Position numbers and translations under genes: made by a program. From the NCBI GenBank assembly GCA_037974665.1, contig CM075764.1, positions 117,986,325 through 118,050,324 on the forward strand: a DNA stretch of 64,000 nucleotides. Reading direction: 5' to 3'. The notes beneath the pieces are model-generated. The model had not been told where the DNA came from and made no database searches. It saw nothing but the letters and a program-made list of their open reading frames with translations. The stretch is from Ehretia macrophylla. Its lineage: Eukaryota; Streptophyta; Magnoliopsida; Boraginales; Ehretiaceae. Of this stretch, positions 22,196 through 34,221 are shown in pieces (the stretch's first letter is position 1; every line of letters starts with the position of its first letter).

Positions 22196-22594
22196 TGACC
22201 TCCTTTCAATGCACTTTTTTTTACCAAAAAGAAAAACAAAAATTTCGCGTTGGACCTTTTTTCCAATGCAATTTCATTTTTGACTGAAAAAGGTTCATTA
22301 TTGGACCTCTTTTTCTATGCAATTTCATTATTGACCAATAAAAAAGAAAAATTTCGCATCATACCTCTTTTTTTAATGCAATTTCAATTTTTACCAAAAA
22401 AACAAGAAAGAAAGTTCCACATTGGACCTCTTTCCAACACAATTTATTTTTTACCCAAAAAAAGCGAATTTCCATGTTGGACCTATTGTTCAATGCAATT
22501 TCATTTTTTACCAAAAAAAGAAGTTTAACTTGGGCCTCTTTTTCAATTAAATTTCATTTTTTACCCCAAAAAAAGAAAAGTTTCATGTTGGACC
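22196..22594. repeat. Minisatellite, about 7 units of 50-60 bp
   Basis: Units start TTGGACCTCTTTTTC, continue AATGCAATTTCATTTTTTACC and end in an A-rich AAAAAAGAAA run. Units vary in length and sequence. The 92-codon open frame over it is a by-product of the repeat. Confidence 0.85.
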
Positions 22595-22774
22595 AAGTAT
22601 AACCATTGCTTTAAAGCTTGTGAAATGGCAAAAGAAAATCATAAATAAAAAAAAGCATAATAGATGAAGGCAAATATATTTTTTTTAATTTAATTTTTAC
22701 TAATAATATCTAATACCTAAATTTGTGTTAATTTCAACATTATCTACCTAAAAGATGAAGACAAATATCAATTG

Positions 22775-23152
22775 TGTTGGACTGGGATTTTGGGTCGCCC
22801 AAGATGGGATAACTCAATCCATATAATGCAAGTAGTGGGCAGTTATAGAACTACCCACTACATGCCACATAGTCCAATTAGTGGGCAGTTATAGAATTGT
22901 CCACTACCCATATACTGTACACACGTTCAGTAAATGGGATTAGATACAGAAAACTTATGCTCTCAGATAATAAAAAATACTCTATTTCTTTTTGGCATTT
23001 AAGTTGTGGAAATAGGTGTGTAGTCTTGTATTATGCATTACGATTCTTGCACATACAGTGGAATAAACGTGTTGTCAATCTTTGCTTCCTCTTAGTAATA
23101 GGTATCCGTGAAGGAAATAAACACGTATATAAGATTATATTATTTTCCTTCA
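22775..23152 (+). repeat. 5' LTR of degenerate Copia
   Basis: 378 bp. Compared with the 3' copy it lacks a TA-rich block (present at about 30635-30660) and a short block near the 3' end. Contains an internal repeat pair AGTGGGCAGTTATAGAA with ACCCACTA complements that can fold. Followed at 23154 by TGGTATTAGAGAC, a mutated initiator tRNA-Met primer site. Confidence 0.9.
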
Positions 23153-23677
23153 TTGGTATTAGAGACGCATTATGTTCGTTCTCTATTTTCATACCATGAT
23201 ATGCATGAGAGAGTTAATATTTCTGCGAAAAATATGATCTCCTCGCAAAAAAATCATAGAAAAACGTTTCTGTGACTTGTCTCAGACATGTTTGTTTTTT
23301 ATATTGCTGGAAAGTATTTTTTCCTTGGAATCTAACGCAATTGAAATCATAATTTTTGGATATGTATTGAATAAATTAAGTCTGGATATCGTTCTGGCTC
23401 TTTAAAATGCATTATTGATCAATATCAAATTTGTGTGTAAAACTGATACTGTTAGAAACTACGTATTTCAAGGTTTCTATGGACATAAAATTCATAATTT
23501 TTGGTCTTCATATGAATAAGTTATGAATTTTTGAAGTTTTGAGTTTGTACTGTGTTTGTACGTTTATAAGTGTGTGTTCTTGGTTTTGTGCGTGCGTCAG
23601 AATGTGAGTTTATATGGCACATGGGGGCCAATCAGGTGGTGACAAGTGTACTTGGCACGTAGGGCTAGCCACATGGC

Positions 23678-23825
23678 AATAACTTTGTGTTATTTATAGT
23701 TTGACCCCATAACTTTGTGTTATTTACGATTTGACCCCATAACTTTGTGTTATTTACATTTTGATCCCATAACTTTGTGTTATCTACAGTTTGACCCTAA
23801 AATGTTGTGATATTTTCAATTATGA
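23678..23825. repeat. Tandem repeat of about 33-35 bp, 4 units
   Basis: The unit is CATAACTTTGTGTTATTTAC followed by AGTTTGACCC, with point differences. It lies in the leader of the degenerate Copia. Confidence 0.85.
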
Positions 23826-24341
23826 CTCCATGTCTTCAAAACTTTGTGTTTATTCTATTTCTAAGCCCCATGTTTTAAATTAAACCCTATATCTTTGCGA
23901 TAAGCTTAATTAAATCCTCTACTTTCATAATTAGACTACAAAATTTCAATTAAATCAAACGAACACTTGGAAATTGTGTCATTTTCAAGTAATTGTATAA
24001 ATCTATGTGACTTATGCTGTAAGAAAATTACTTTTCTAGAGATGAAATTTTGTGAAATTTCTCTTAAAGTATAGAAAAGTTTAAATTTTTTTTACAACTG
24101 AAAATCATGAAATTTTAGTAATTTCAATGAAATAAATTTTGTGTAATTTTATTTGTTGTTTTGTACAACATACTTAATGCTATGTGCATTGATCTTTTTG
24201 ATTCAATTGAGAAAGTTTTATGTTATTTTGAACCCAGGACTTGAATAGTCAAAGGGTAAGGATGAGACGCCTGGAAAAAGAGCTTTAGCGATAAGAACTG
24301 ATCCAAGCACAACACCTAGAGGACGGTTACTTAAACAATAT

Positions 24342-24770
24342 ATGAATCTTCATTGGGATGATAAAATGTCATTTCGTGAAAACCTCAATATTGTGAAGAA
24401 TTTTGTTTTATATATGCACGATAAGCTCATATTTGTTAAGCCTACAGACCTAGAAGAAATAGAAGGACTACTTCATTTCCTCCCTAGCATGTATGATCCT
24501 ATAAAGTACAAAATAGCTCAAAAGGGTGATACGTTCTTCCATGAAGCTGTGTGCGAAATAGAGCTATTTGAGAAGCAGCGTGTGCTTCAAGGGTTTAGAC
24601 GCACTGCATTGTTGTCTATTTATTCTAACATGACCAAAGCCAGAGGATTGCATGAAAAAGCCTTCAAAGCTTTGGAGATAACGGTTGACTGCGATTCTTT
24701 GAATTATGAGCAGTCTGAATCTGCATTCTTGTGGAAACAGATAGTTAGAACAACACCGAAAGTTGAATAG
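24342..24770 (+). pseudogene. Second gag-like fragment in Copia leader
   Basis: The 142-codon frame has the helical pattern of Copia Gag (MSFRENLNIVKNFV, LLHFLPSMYDPIKY, EIELFEKQRVLQG). It is not the N-terminus of this element's own Gag, which starts at 25187. It may be part of another Copia inserted into or recombined with the leader. No zinc knuckle follows. Identification is by pattern only. Confidence 0.45.
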
Positions 24771-25186
24771 AACTGCTTGTATCTCTTGTTGTTCATATCT
24801 ATTTTTTCCTCTAGGCATTTTCAGATTTAAAGTTCTGTTGATGTTACATGAACATTTGTTGTTTATTTTTCGGATTAATAATATATTGCTATTATGGAAT
24901 GATTTATCCGGGTGGGAGTTCCGTGAATCCAGACCTGTGTGGTTATCATGAGGAACTACTTCCTTATGAATTTCAGTGATTCATTTTTGGAAACGTGTTT
25001 TTGCTGACGTAAGTTTAGTTGTACCTCTCAGATACCTGGTTTATAAATGATGGTGGATTGTGAAACAATCTACTGATTTTGTAACTTGTATCTCTTAGTT
25101 ATATTCTAAGACTTAACTCTGCAAAATTTTTAGCAATTATAGTATGTGCTAAATATCTCTTACGTATGTCTATGTAGTGTATCCTA

Positions 25187-26050
25187 ATGGCATCTAAGTC
25201 CATTATAGCTGATCTTAACAAAGGTGACAAACTAAACGGAGACAATTACGATGTGTGGCATCGTAAAGTCCAATATATTCTTAACGAACAAGAGGTTCAT
25301 GAAACACTCAACCATATAATGGAAGAACCAGAGTGAGTAATGGAGCTCAGCATCGTAGGGATGTTGAAGCTTATCAGGTCTGGAAAAGAAAAAACTCTAT
25401 AGCTCGCATCACGTTGCTGAGCACTATGCACGATAACTTGATCGCTGAATTTGAAGTTTACTCGACCGCTGCAGCTATGTGGGTTGCCCTAAAAGAGAAG
25501 TTCGGTGGGACTTCAGTCTCGAGGTTGCCTCGTCTTACCATCAAGTTTGACATGTATAAGAAAAAACATGACGTTAGCATGAGGCATCACATTAGGGAAA
25601 TGTCAAACATGATCCGAGAGCTGAAGGCAGTAGGCCATACTCTCACAGATAAGCAGCAAGTACAAGCTGTTATTTGATCTCTTCCAGCTAGTTGGGAACA
25701 CATGATTGTCAACATGACACACAACGAGGGTATAAAAACGCTCAAGGACATTGCGCATCATTTGGAGCTCGAATAGGAGCGCCTTTTAGCGATTAAGACC
25801 ACTGGACAAGCCTATGTGGCTGAATCCAGCAGGCATGGAACATCTGGCTCCAAACACAAAAGAGGAAGACAATCTGTAGGAAAGGGAAAGAAAAATGGTA
25901 AGAAAGATGGCAAATCGAACGACAAAGGCAAACAATAAAAGAAGAGGGGCAGATGCAATGGCACGAGGAACATTGCCAAAGTTAAGTGCTATAACGGCCA
26001 GAAAAAAGGTCACTGTGCTCGGGATTGCCCTGAGCCAAAGGCCCAGGTAA
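25187..26050 (+). pseudogene. Gag of degenerate Copia
   Basis: Starts MASKSIIADLNKGDKLNG at ATG 25187. The frame is broken by a TGA at 25334 with a shift, and more stops occur near 25674, 25774 and 25936. Later it reads LPRLTIKFDMYKKKHDVS. The zinc knuckle reads CYNGQKKGHCARDC, so the second Cys of C-x2-C is replaced by Gly. Not functional. Confidence 0.85.
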
Positions 26051-29000
26051 TACGTTTTACCAAATCTTCTTCTGAAGCGTATGTTTCTGGCTGTGCATTA
26101 CTGACTAAATCTTTTCATGTGTGGACTATTGACTCAGTAGTCACGGACCACATAGCTAGAGATAGAGGAACATATGTGGAGTACCGACGTATCCCGACTA
26201 GAACTAGGTAGATATACGTTGGTAATAACGCTAGGGTGGAGGTCAAGGGTGTTGGCACTTGCAAACTTTTGTTGCATGGTGGCAAGACCCTCTTTCTCCA
26301 CGATGTCCTTTATGCCCCGGATTTTAGGCGAAATTTGGTCTCCACATTGGTTCTTCTGCGTTTGGGTTTTTCTATTTATATGTCTAGTGTTTCTGTTGAA
26401 CTTATGTTAAATTCTGTTTCTTTTGGATTTGGTTTTCTTTCAGACAGTATTTTAGTGTTGGATGTTGAACATACAAGTTATGTTATAAATAATGAATGTT
26501 TATCATTCCATACATCTTCTAGTACTATGGATGTGGATGTAAATGTATGACATAGCAGGTTAGAGCATATTGGGCAAGATCGTCTAAATAGACTTACCAG
26601 GGAAGGCCTTATAGGTTCTATTATGACAGTCAATTTACCTGTTTGTGAAAATTGCCTAGCCAAAAAATCCACTAGAAAACCGTTTGGCAAAGGCTTGAGA
26701 GCTGAATTTCCATTGCAATTAGTTCATTCCGATATTTGTGGCCTAATGAATGTTAGGGCGAGGCATGGGGCCTTCTATTTCATCATATTCATAAATGATT
26801 TTACACGATATGGTCATGTCTATCTCATGTCTCACAAGTATGATGCGTTAGATTGTTTTAAAAGGTATGTAGCCTTGGTGGAAAATCAACTAGACACAAA
26901 AGTGAAATCACTTCGTACCGACCATGGTCGGGAATACCTTTCTGATCAGTTCAGAAATATTTGTGATGAAAAAGATATAGCTAGACAGCTTACTATTCCC
27001 GAAACTCCGCAACAAAATGGCATTGCAGAAAAAAAGGAATAAAACCTTACTAGACATGGTTAGATCTATGATGGCTCAAGCAAGTCTACCAATTTCGTAT
27101 TGGAAAGACGTTTTACTAACATCTATGTATATACTTAATCGTGTGCCTACAAAGTCTGTGAGTACAATTCCTTACGAGTTATGGACAGGTAGGCGATCTG
27201 ACCTAAGTCATTTGCGGCCTTGGGGGGCAGCTGCTTATGTTCATGATAGTTCTCATATGCATGGCAAATTGGGACCGAGAGAAAAGAAGTGTATTTTTAT
27301 TCGGTATTCTGAACACTCCAAAGGATACGTTTTCATTGGAGAACAAGCAGATAGGAGTATATCTGAAATTGAATCACGAGACCCAACATTCTTGGAGACA
27401 TAATTTCTAAATAGGGGCAACATCGATCGGGATATACGACTAATCGAGTTGGACAATCCTGAGATACCTAGTACTTCTACACCTTCAGGTATAATAGAAG
27501 TGGTATTACCGTTCCTTGATCCAAGTGGAAGGGATACACCGGTTACTTATTTTGAGTCTGAATCAGTTTCAGAACCAGTTGATGGATCAAGTTCACTACA
27601 TACCCCTACAAGGAAAAGCAGCCGTAAAAGTGTTCGTCGTCGACGTTTTGAGATTGAAGGGGAATCTCTTATGGTTATAGCACAAGATGATGAAGAGCCT
27701 AAGAATGTGTCTGAAACACTCTCATCTTCTGCGCGGGAAAGTTGGATTAAAGCAATAGAAGAATAGATAGATTCCATGAAGAAAAACCAAGTGTGGTCTT
27801 TAGTTGATCTTCTGCCTAATAGGAGAGCTATTGGGAATAAGTGGGTTCTCAAAATCAAGCGAAAGATAGATGGATCCATTGAGAGATATAAAGTTCGCCT
27901 TGTGGCTAAGGGATATACACAGTTGGAAAGTATAGATTATGAGGAAACCTTCTCTCCGGTAGTTAGGTTTGCCTCAATCAGGTTGATTCTAGCCATTGTC
28001 GCTTATCTAGATCTTGAATTACACCAGATAAATGTAAAAATGATGTTTCTCAATGGAGAACTGGATGAGGAAATCTACATGCAACAACCTATAGAATTTG
28101 TAGAAAAAGTTCAAGAGAGCAAAGTGTGCAAACTCCAACGATCTATCTACAGGTTGAAGCAATCATCCAGACAGTGGTATCTAAGGTTCCATAGAGAAAT
28201 CATTTCATATGGTTTTGAAATGGTTCAAGAAGACTACTGTGTATATGTCAAAAGATCACAAAATAGATATGTGATTCTATCTTTGTATATTGACGATATC
28301 TTGTTGGCCGGAAACAATAAGGAGTACTTAATCACTGTTAAGAAGTGGTTATCATCATCTTTTAAGATGAAAGATATGGGTAAGGCAGTATACGTGCTGG
28401 GGTCAAAATCCAAAGGGATCGGAGCAAAAGGCTTATTGACCTATTGCAAGAATCGTACATCAAGAAAGTACTTGAACGATTTAGAATGCAAGACTCCAAA
28501 CCCATAGATACTCCAGTAGCCGAAGGTGAGAGCCTAAGCCATGGGATATGTCCCAAAACCCCAAAAGAAATAGATGAAATGAAAAATGTTCCTTATGCTG
28601 CTGATGTGGGCAGTTTGATGTACGCCATGTTATGTACAAGGCCAGACATAAGTTTTGCCGTAGGATTGGTAAGTCGTTACCAATCCAATCCTGGATGACC
28701 TGATTGGAGTATAGTTAAGAGGATCATCAGATATTTGAAAGGCACCGTAGATTATTGCCTATGCTATCAAGGAGGTGATTTAAATCTCAAGGGTTTTACG
28801 AACGCTGAGTGGGGTGGTGACCCTGATGAGTATAAATCAACCTCCGGATATGCCTTCTTGCTGAATGGTGGGGCTATCTCTTGGTGAAGCAAGAAGTAGA
28901 CATGCATAGTACTATGTACCATGGAGGCAGAGTTTGTAGCTTATTCAGCGGCTGTACAAGAAGCTGTGTGCCTCAAGAGGTTTATATTAGATTTGGGCGT

Positions 29001-29259
29001 GATCACAAATGCTGAAAAACCCTTGACAATCTTTTGTGATAGTCAAGCAGCCATTGCCTACACTAGAGACCCAAAGTATCATGGAAAAACAAAGCATATA
29101 GACATCAAGTTCAATTTTGTAAGAGATTTGGTGGCAAAGAAAGAGGTGACCATAGAACATATATCTACGCACGAGATGGTGGCTGACCCTCTCACTAAGC
29201 CAATTCCTAAGGATGTTTATGTGTCTCATGTAAAGTCCCTAGCACTGCGCAAGATTTGA
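26051..29259 (+). pseudogene. Pol of degenerate Copia
   Basis: The protease motif reads IDSVVTDH in place of the D-S-G triad. Integrase shows CENCLAKKS, HSDICG, LRTDHGREY and QQNGIAEKK. RT shows KVRLVAKGYTQ and YIDDILLAGN. The first catalytic motif reads QINVKMMF, an Asp-to-Asn change. RNase H shows MEAEFVAYS, FCDSQAAIA and TKHIDIKFNF. Stops and frame changes occur repeatedly, for example near 26209, 26548, 27040 and 27763. Confidence 0.9.
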
Positions 29260-30465
29260 TGTACATGTTCTCTTGAGAAATGTTCACCTTTGTACTCATA
29301 CATTTATATATATTTCAAATGCCATATAAATAAATGATATATATTACACTTATTTAGTGTCTCTATCTTTGTGATAAATGTGTATGAGACTGTGTGTGAG
29401 TACGATAGCATATACTATTGGCATCGGAATGTACAATTGATAAGTTAAAGAGATTGGCTCACTCACACGAGCAATCGCTTCTGGTACAAAGGAAGCGTGC
29501 AGAGATGAGACAAAATGAGTTGGTTAGTATTCGTCGGTAATATTATACTCATTCGAGCATCGCCTTAAATGTTGTCAAGGATTAGTTTTGACGACAACCA
29601 CTAAGATGAGACCTCTTATTGCATGTGTTGCAATTTAAGACTTATGTGTGGTCGATATGGATACCCACGATCTATATATATAACCTGTCAATAGCCATAT
29701 GTGAAATCTCGATTACTGTGTGTATTAGGTTCGAGGATTTAGGTTGGTTACTGACTGATAACCAGACCAAGATCTGTACGGTGTTTGAATAAAGTCATAA
29801 TGTACACCTTGTTCTAAAGGAGGTCACACCGTAACACACGTATCATACCGTGTGTGCTTTCACGACTATATAAGGGAGATGATGAATAAATCCATGTTTT
29901 ATCACTGTGTGAGCCCTTGAAGCATTAAATGTTTCTTTAGTGTACCCTTAATGACCTGCATTCATATTATGATATTTCACGTTTAATGCTTGCTACTTTC
30001 GTGTGTTTCCTAAAGATCACGATAAATTCGATCATATGGAACATGTCCAGGAAAACAGTTAACTTGACTTAAATGGATATTGAATGAAGGGAAGACTGTT
30101 CACATTTTGTGCTGCATGTGTTCATTGGTCGACCATTTATACAATCTAAGTGATTGAGTAATCTTAGTGATTAGATATAAATATGAATACATGTTTGAGA
30201 TTTGAAAGGTCATACATGCCTAAGAAGGATAGGCATGTTTGACTGATGAGAACTTAATTAATCTAGGGTGCAACAAGATTCAATGTTCTTTTTGTAAGAA
30301 GTGGCTCCCATGTTTTCCCTAACAGGTGCATGGTTTTAGAGCCTCCACTTGGTGTGTGCTCGCAAGTCGCACGACTTATTTGTCTGTATGATTAGAGTGA
30401 GCCTTGGAATTAGTTTACGAAGGGCTGTTGGTAGATTTGCTTTCCCATAATGTTCGAGTGGGAGA
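29260..30465 (+). other. 3' non-coding region of degenerate Copia
   Basis: 1.2 kb between the RNase H end and the 3' LTR without coding potential. It ends in CGAGTGGGAGA (30455-30465), the likely polypurine tract. Confidence 0.8.
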
Positions 30466-30892
30466 TGTTGGACTTGGACTTTGGGTCTCCCAAGATGGGG
30501 TAACCCAATCCATATAATGCAAGTAGTGGGCAGTTATAAAACTACCCACTACATGCCACATAGTTCAATTAGTGGGCAGTTATAGAACTGCCCACTACCC
30601 ATATACTGTACGCACGTTCAGTTTATGGGATTAGTTTTCTCTATATATATATATGCATAAGATACAGAAAACTCCTGCTCTCAGATAATCAAAAATACTG
30701 TCTCTATTTTTGGCATTTAAGTTGTGGAAATAGGTGTATAGTCTTGTATTACGCATTACGATTCTTGCACATACAGTGGAACGGACATGTTGTCAATCCT
30801 TTCTTCCGCTTAGTAACAGGTATGTTACTGTTTTATATTATTTAGCCATGAAGGAGCTAAACACGTATATAAGATTATATTATTTTCCTTCA
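30466..30892 (+). repeat. 3' LTR of degenerate Copia
   Basis: 427 bp, TGTTGGACTTGG to CCTTCA, followed by AATTG (30893-30897). A TA-rich segment is present here and absent from the 5' copy. Confidence 0.9.
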
Positions 30893-30897
30893 AATTG

Positions 30898-32011
30898 AAT
30901 ATTTAATTTTTTGGATAAAAAAGTTTCAAGTTGTATTTGCAAAGAAAATGCAAATGTGGATAGTGAGTTGAATGCATTTTCTCCAGAGAATTTGAATACT
31001 TTTTCCTGTTCAGGACTATGCTTGAAAGAATAGTGAAATTGCCCATGAATAGAGAACAAGGCTTTCCTTATGCTGGCATTTAGTTCCTATTGAGGAAGAT
31101 CTTTTTCTATTTGGATAAAAATGGCGCTAAGCAACCAATGGACTCTTACTTCTAGGGTAGGAAGAAGATAAAAAAAAAACTCCAAACCACAAGTTAAACC
31201 TCGAGGTTGGAGTCCCTACGATGTTGTCAAAAAATATTGATCAGTCCAATGGCTTATATAATGGAATGAGGTTGCAAATTACTAAGTTTGTCAAACAAGT
31301 TATTGAAGCTAAAATTATTTTTGAGAGTAACATAAGAAATATTGTATGAATACCCCAAATAACTATGATCCTATCTAACCAAAGTTTGCCTATTAAATTC
31401 CAGGGAAGACAATTTCTTTTAGCTGTAAGTTGTGCCATGACTATAAAAATATAAGTTCGGTCAAACTATTTCCTACGTTGGGTTATATCTTTTAAGACCT
31501 GTTTTTAGTCATGAGCAACTACATGTTGCACTTTCAAGAGTGACTAAAACAATAATTGAAGATTTTGATAAAATATGCTGATGGAAAAGTATCAAAAAAA
31601 CCACAATCAATTTGGTTTACAAAGAAGTATTTCAGAGAAAAAATTAGGCAACTATGTCTTTCTTATTATTTATATCATTAGAAGGTTTCTTTTTAACATG
31701 TTTATGTTCTCTTTTTTCATTGTTTACCTTATATTATAATGGTAGCAATAAAAATAAAATTTTATTCTATATGATTTCTAAGAAGATTTCCTCATTATTT
31801 CGATTTTAATCAGATCATATGCTTTCAGTGTTATCTTACAAAGGTATGATGTTACTTTAAAAGAACATGTATTATACATATACTTTAAATACTATTAATG
31901 TATTTCAAATTAATAAGACATGTTTGCAAAGTTGTATAGATAACAAAGTTGTGTTGGTTTTGACTCATTATAAACCTACAAATGATAAGTTGATAGGTAG
32001 TCCATACATTT

Positions 32012-32067
<56 letters not shown>

Positions 32068-32089
32068 TGTTATTCTTGGTCAAATAATA
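30898..32089. other. Non-coding region with (TA)n
   Basis: No gene recognised. Contains (TA)n at about 32018-32065. The open frames over it (65 and 79 codons) arise from low-complexity sequence. Confidence 0.6.
32018..32065. repeat. (TA)n microsatellite
   Basis: About 24 TA dinucleotides. Confidence 0.95.
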
Positions 32090-32475
32090 ATTATTTTTTT
32101 TGGTAACGTAGAGCATTGGTGCATCTTTTATTGAGAAGTATATGTATGGCAAGATTGACCATTAAATTCTTGAACTTCTTATTGTAAAAAATGGATTTGA
32201 TAGCAGATAATATGATCAAGGAGTAAGAATGACGTCAAACTAGGAGAAGATGACGTGAACTTTGTAGGGACAACAAAAAATATATATATTTTTTGGTAAC
32301 ACATAGCATTGGTACATCTTTTATTGAGAAGCATACGTATAGCAAGATTGACCATTAAATTCTTGAACTTCTGATTGAAAAAAATGGATTTGCTTGCAGA
32401 TAATATGATCAAGGAGTAAGAATGACGTCAAACTAAAAGAAGATGACGTGATCTTTGTAGGGACAACAACTTGCA
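32090..32475. repeat. Tandem duplication of a roughly 190-bp unit
   Basis: Units at about 32096-32275 and 32290-32470 share GGTAAC, CATCTTTTATTGAGAAG, AAGATTGACCATTAAATTC, AAGGAGTAAGAATGACGTC and TTGTAGGGACAACAA. They differ at scattered positions, so the duplication is not very recent. The minus strand stays open in both units with similar predicted peptides, but I do not recognise them. Confidence 0.85.
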
Positions 32476-32689
32476 AAAATGAGATACATACATTTATCTT
32501 TTGGAGCACCTGATCTACGTAAAATAGTGCTTACTGTCACATTTTAAAAAAATAGGTGCATATATATGTTTTTTTTAGTGATATAGTATATAGAGTTATA
32601 TACTATAGTCTCTTAATAATGTGATTAAAAAGTTAAATGAATTGGTTTATGTTTCATATTTTTAGAGTATCACTACAATAAAAATTGGA

Positions 32690-33120
32690 TTTTGTGACGG
32701 GCCGTCGCCATCCCGTCACCAATATGGCGACGGCTTAGTAAAGGGAAATGTTGACACCAATTTTGTGACAGGATAGTGATGGCATAGTGTGAGTCGAAAA
32801 AAACCGTCACCAAACCGTCACTGTTAGTGATGGCATACTTCACCGTCTCCAAAATTAGAGACGGGAGCACCTCCCGTCTCCAAAATTGGAGACGGGAGCA
32901 CCTCTCGTCTCCAAAATTAGAGACGGGAGCACCTCCCGTCTCCAAAATTGGAGACGGGAGCACCTCTCGTCTCCAAAATTGGAGACAGGAAAGCCTCCCG
33001 TCTCTAATTTTGGAGACGGGAAAGCCTCTCGTCTTCAAAATTGGAAATGGGAACGCCTCCTGTCTCCAAAATTGGCGACGGGAACGCCTCCCGTCTCCAA
33101 TCCCTCGCCCAAAACGAAAC
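32690..33120. repeat. Left subterminal repeat array of CACTA
   Basis: About eight units of roughly 29 bp. The core GACGGGAGCACCTCCCGTC is itself palindromic and is followed by TCCAAAATTGGA. Such arrays bind CACTA transposase in known elements. They are also strong foldback sequences. Confidence 0.85.
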
Positions 33121-33469
33121 TTGGTGATGTTGTGGTGACGTCTTATTTATTAGTACGTGGTCATCAATTTTTTGTTAATAATTAATGCTTAAGATTTATT
33201 AATGAAATATCTTAATTTAAATTTTGTTTATGTATTGATTTTAATTACAATAATTAATTAAACTAGTAATGTTAAGCGTTATAGTTTGATAAAAGGAAAA
33301 AATTCATATAATTCTAAAGATATTTTCAATTTAAAAAAATTAGTTTAAATTATTTTAATATGTTATTTAAAAATTAAAATTTTTTATAGTACTCTTAGTA
33401 TCCCTTAAACAAATATAATAAAAAAACAAAACCAAAAAAAAAAAAATTTCTTATTTGAAGACGGACTAT

Positions 33470-33965
33470 TGTAAATCATCTCCAATTGGTCACTATTTAG
33501 AGACGATATTGTAAACCATCTCCAAAAGTATCCATTTAATTATGTGATTAATTTAAAATTTGTATTCATTTGATAAATATTAATTACATAGTTCTCTAAT
33601 TTTATAAATTAATAGTAATAATTTTTTATTAATAATAAATCACACTCAAGATTAATTTTAAATACATATTAAAAAGATATAGTAAAATAATATAATAATA
33701 AAATAATTACACATTAAAAAAAAATTGAGCCATAAAATAGAGATGGACCAAGCTGTCCGTCTCCAAAAATTAGAGACGGACTAATTTGGCCTATTGAGCC
33801 ATTTTGGTGATGGACCAAGCTGGTCCATCTCCAAAAAATGGAGACGGACCAGCTTGGTCAGTCTCCAATTTGGGCTATTGAGCCATTTCGGAGACGGACC
33901 AAGCTTGTCCGTCTCCAAAAAATAGAGACGGACCAAGTTGGTCCATCTCCAATTTGGGCTTTTTA
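33470..33965. repeat. Second CACTA-type repeat block
   Basis: Two sub-blocks. At 33470-33540 sequences resemble the 21-kb CACTA-like fragment (CATCTCCAATTGG, ATATTGTAAACCATCTCC). At 33740-33960 units of GGAGACGGACCAAGCTTGTCCGTCTCC type repeat. Their interior position suggests nested or duplicated subterminal regions. Confidence 0.75.
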
Positions 33966-34221
33966 ATTAAAAAAAAAAAGAAAGAAAAGAAGACATTATA
34001 TTTTTTTTTAAATTTGAACTTTCCCAAACTCTTTACCAAAAAAAAAAAAAATTCCCCAAACCCTTCTTCCCTAAGACAGCACCCCACCCCCACCTCGTAG
34101 CGCCTCCACCCCCACCTCCATACCCCACTACCCACAGCCCCCCACCCCGCCATCTCTGGTGCACTGTGTTTTGAAAGTCATTTTCAATGTTACTATGTGC
34201 TGTAATATGACAAATGTGTAG

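Larger units (their letters stand above)
22775..30892 (+). mobile_element. Degenerate Copia retrotransposon
   Basis: Bounded by LTRs starting TGTTGGACT and ending TTTTCCTTCA (378 and 427 bp) with a perfect target duplication AATTG at 22770-22774 and 30893-30897. Order gag, protease, integrase, RT, RNase H defines Copia. The 8.1-kb length includes an unusually long 2-kb leader with a gag-like fragment and a 1.2-kb 3' non-coding region. LTRs differ by indels and substitutions and the coding region has many stops, so it is older than the elements at 4-14 kb. Confidence 0.95.

Noticed and set aside
22196..22594. Possible CRISPR array
   Set aside because: Units vary in length and sequence, there is no constant repeat plus unique spacer pattern, and the host is a plant.
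32827..33185. Three long open frames on both strands with repeated peptides
   Set aside because: They are translations of the 29-bp CACTA subterminal repeat, open in several frames because of its periodicity.
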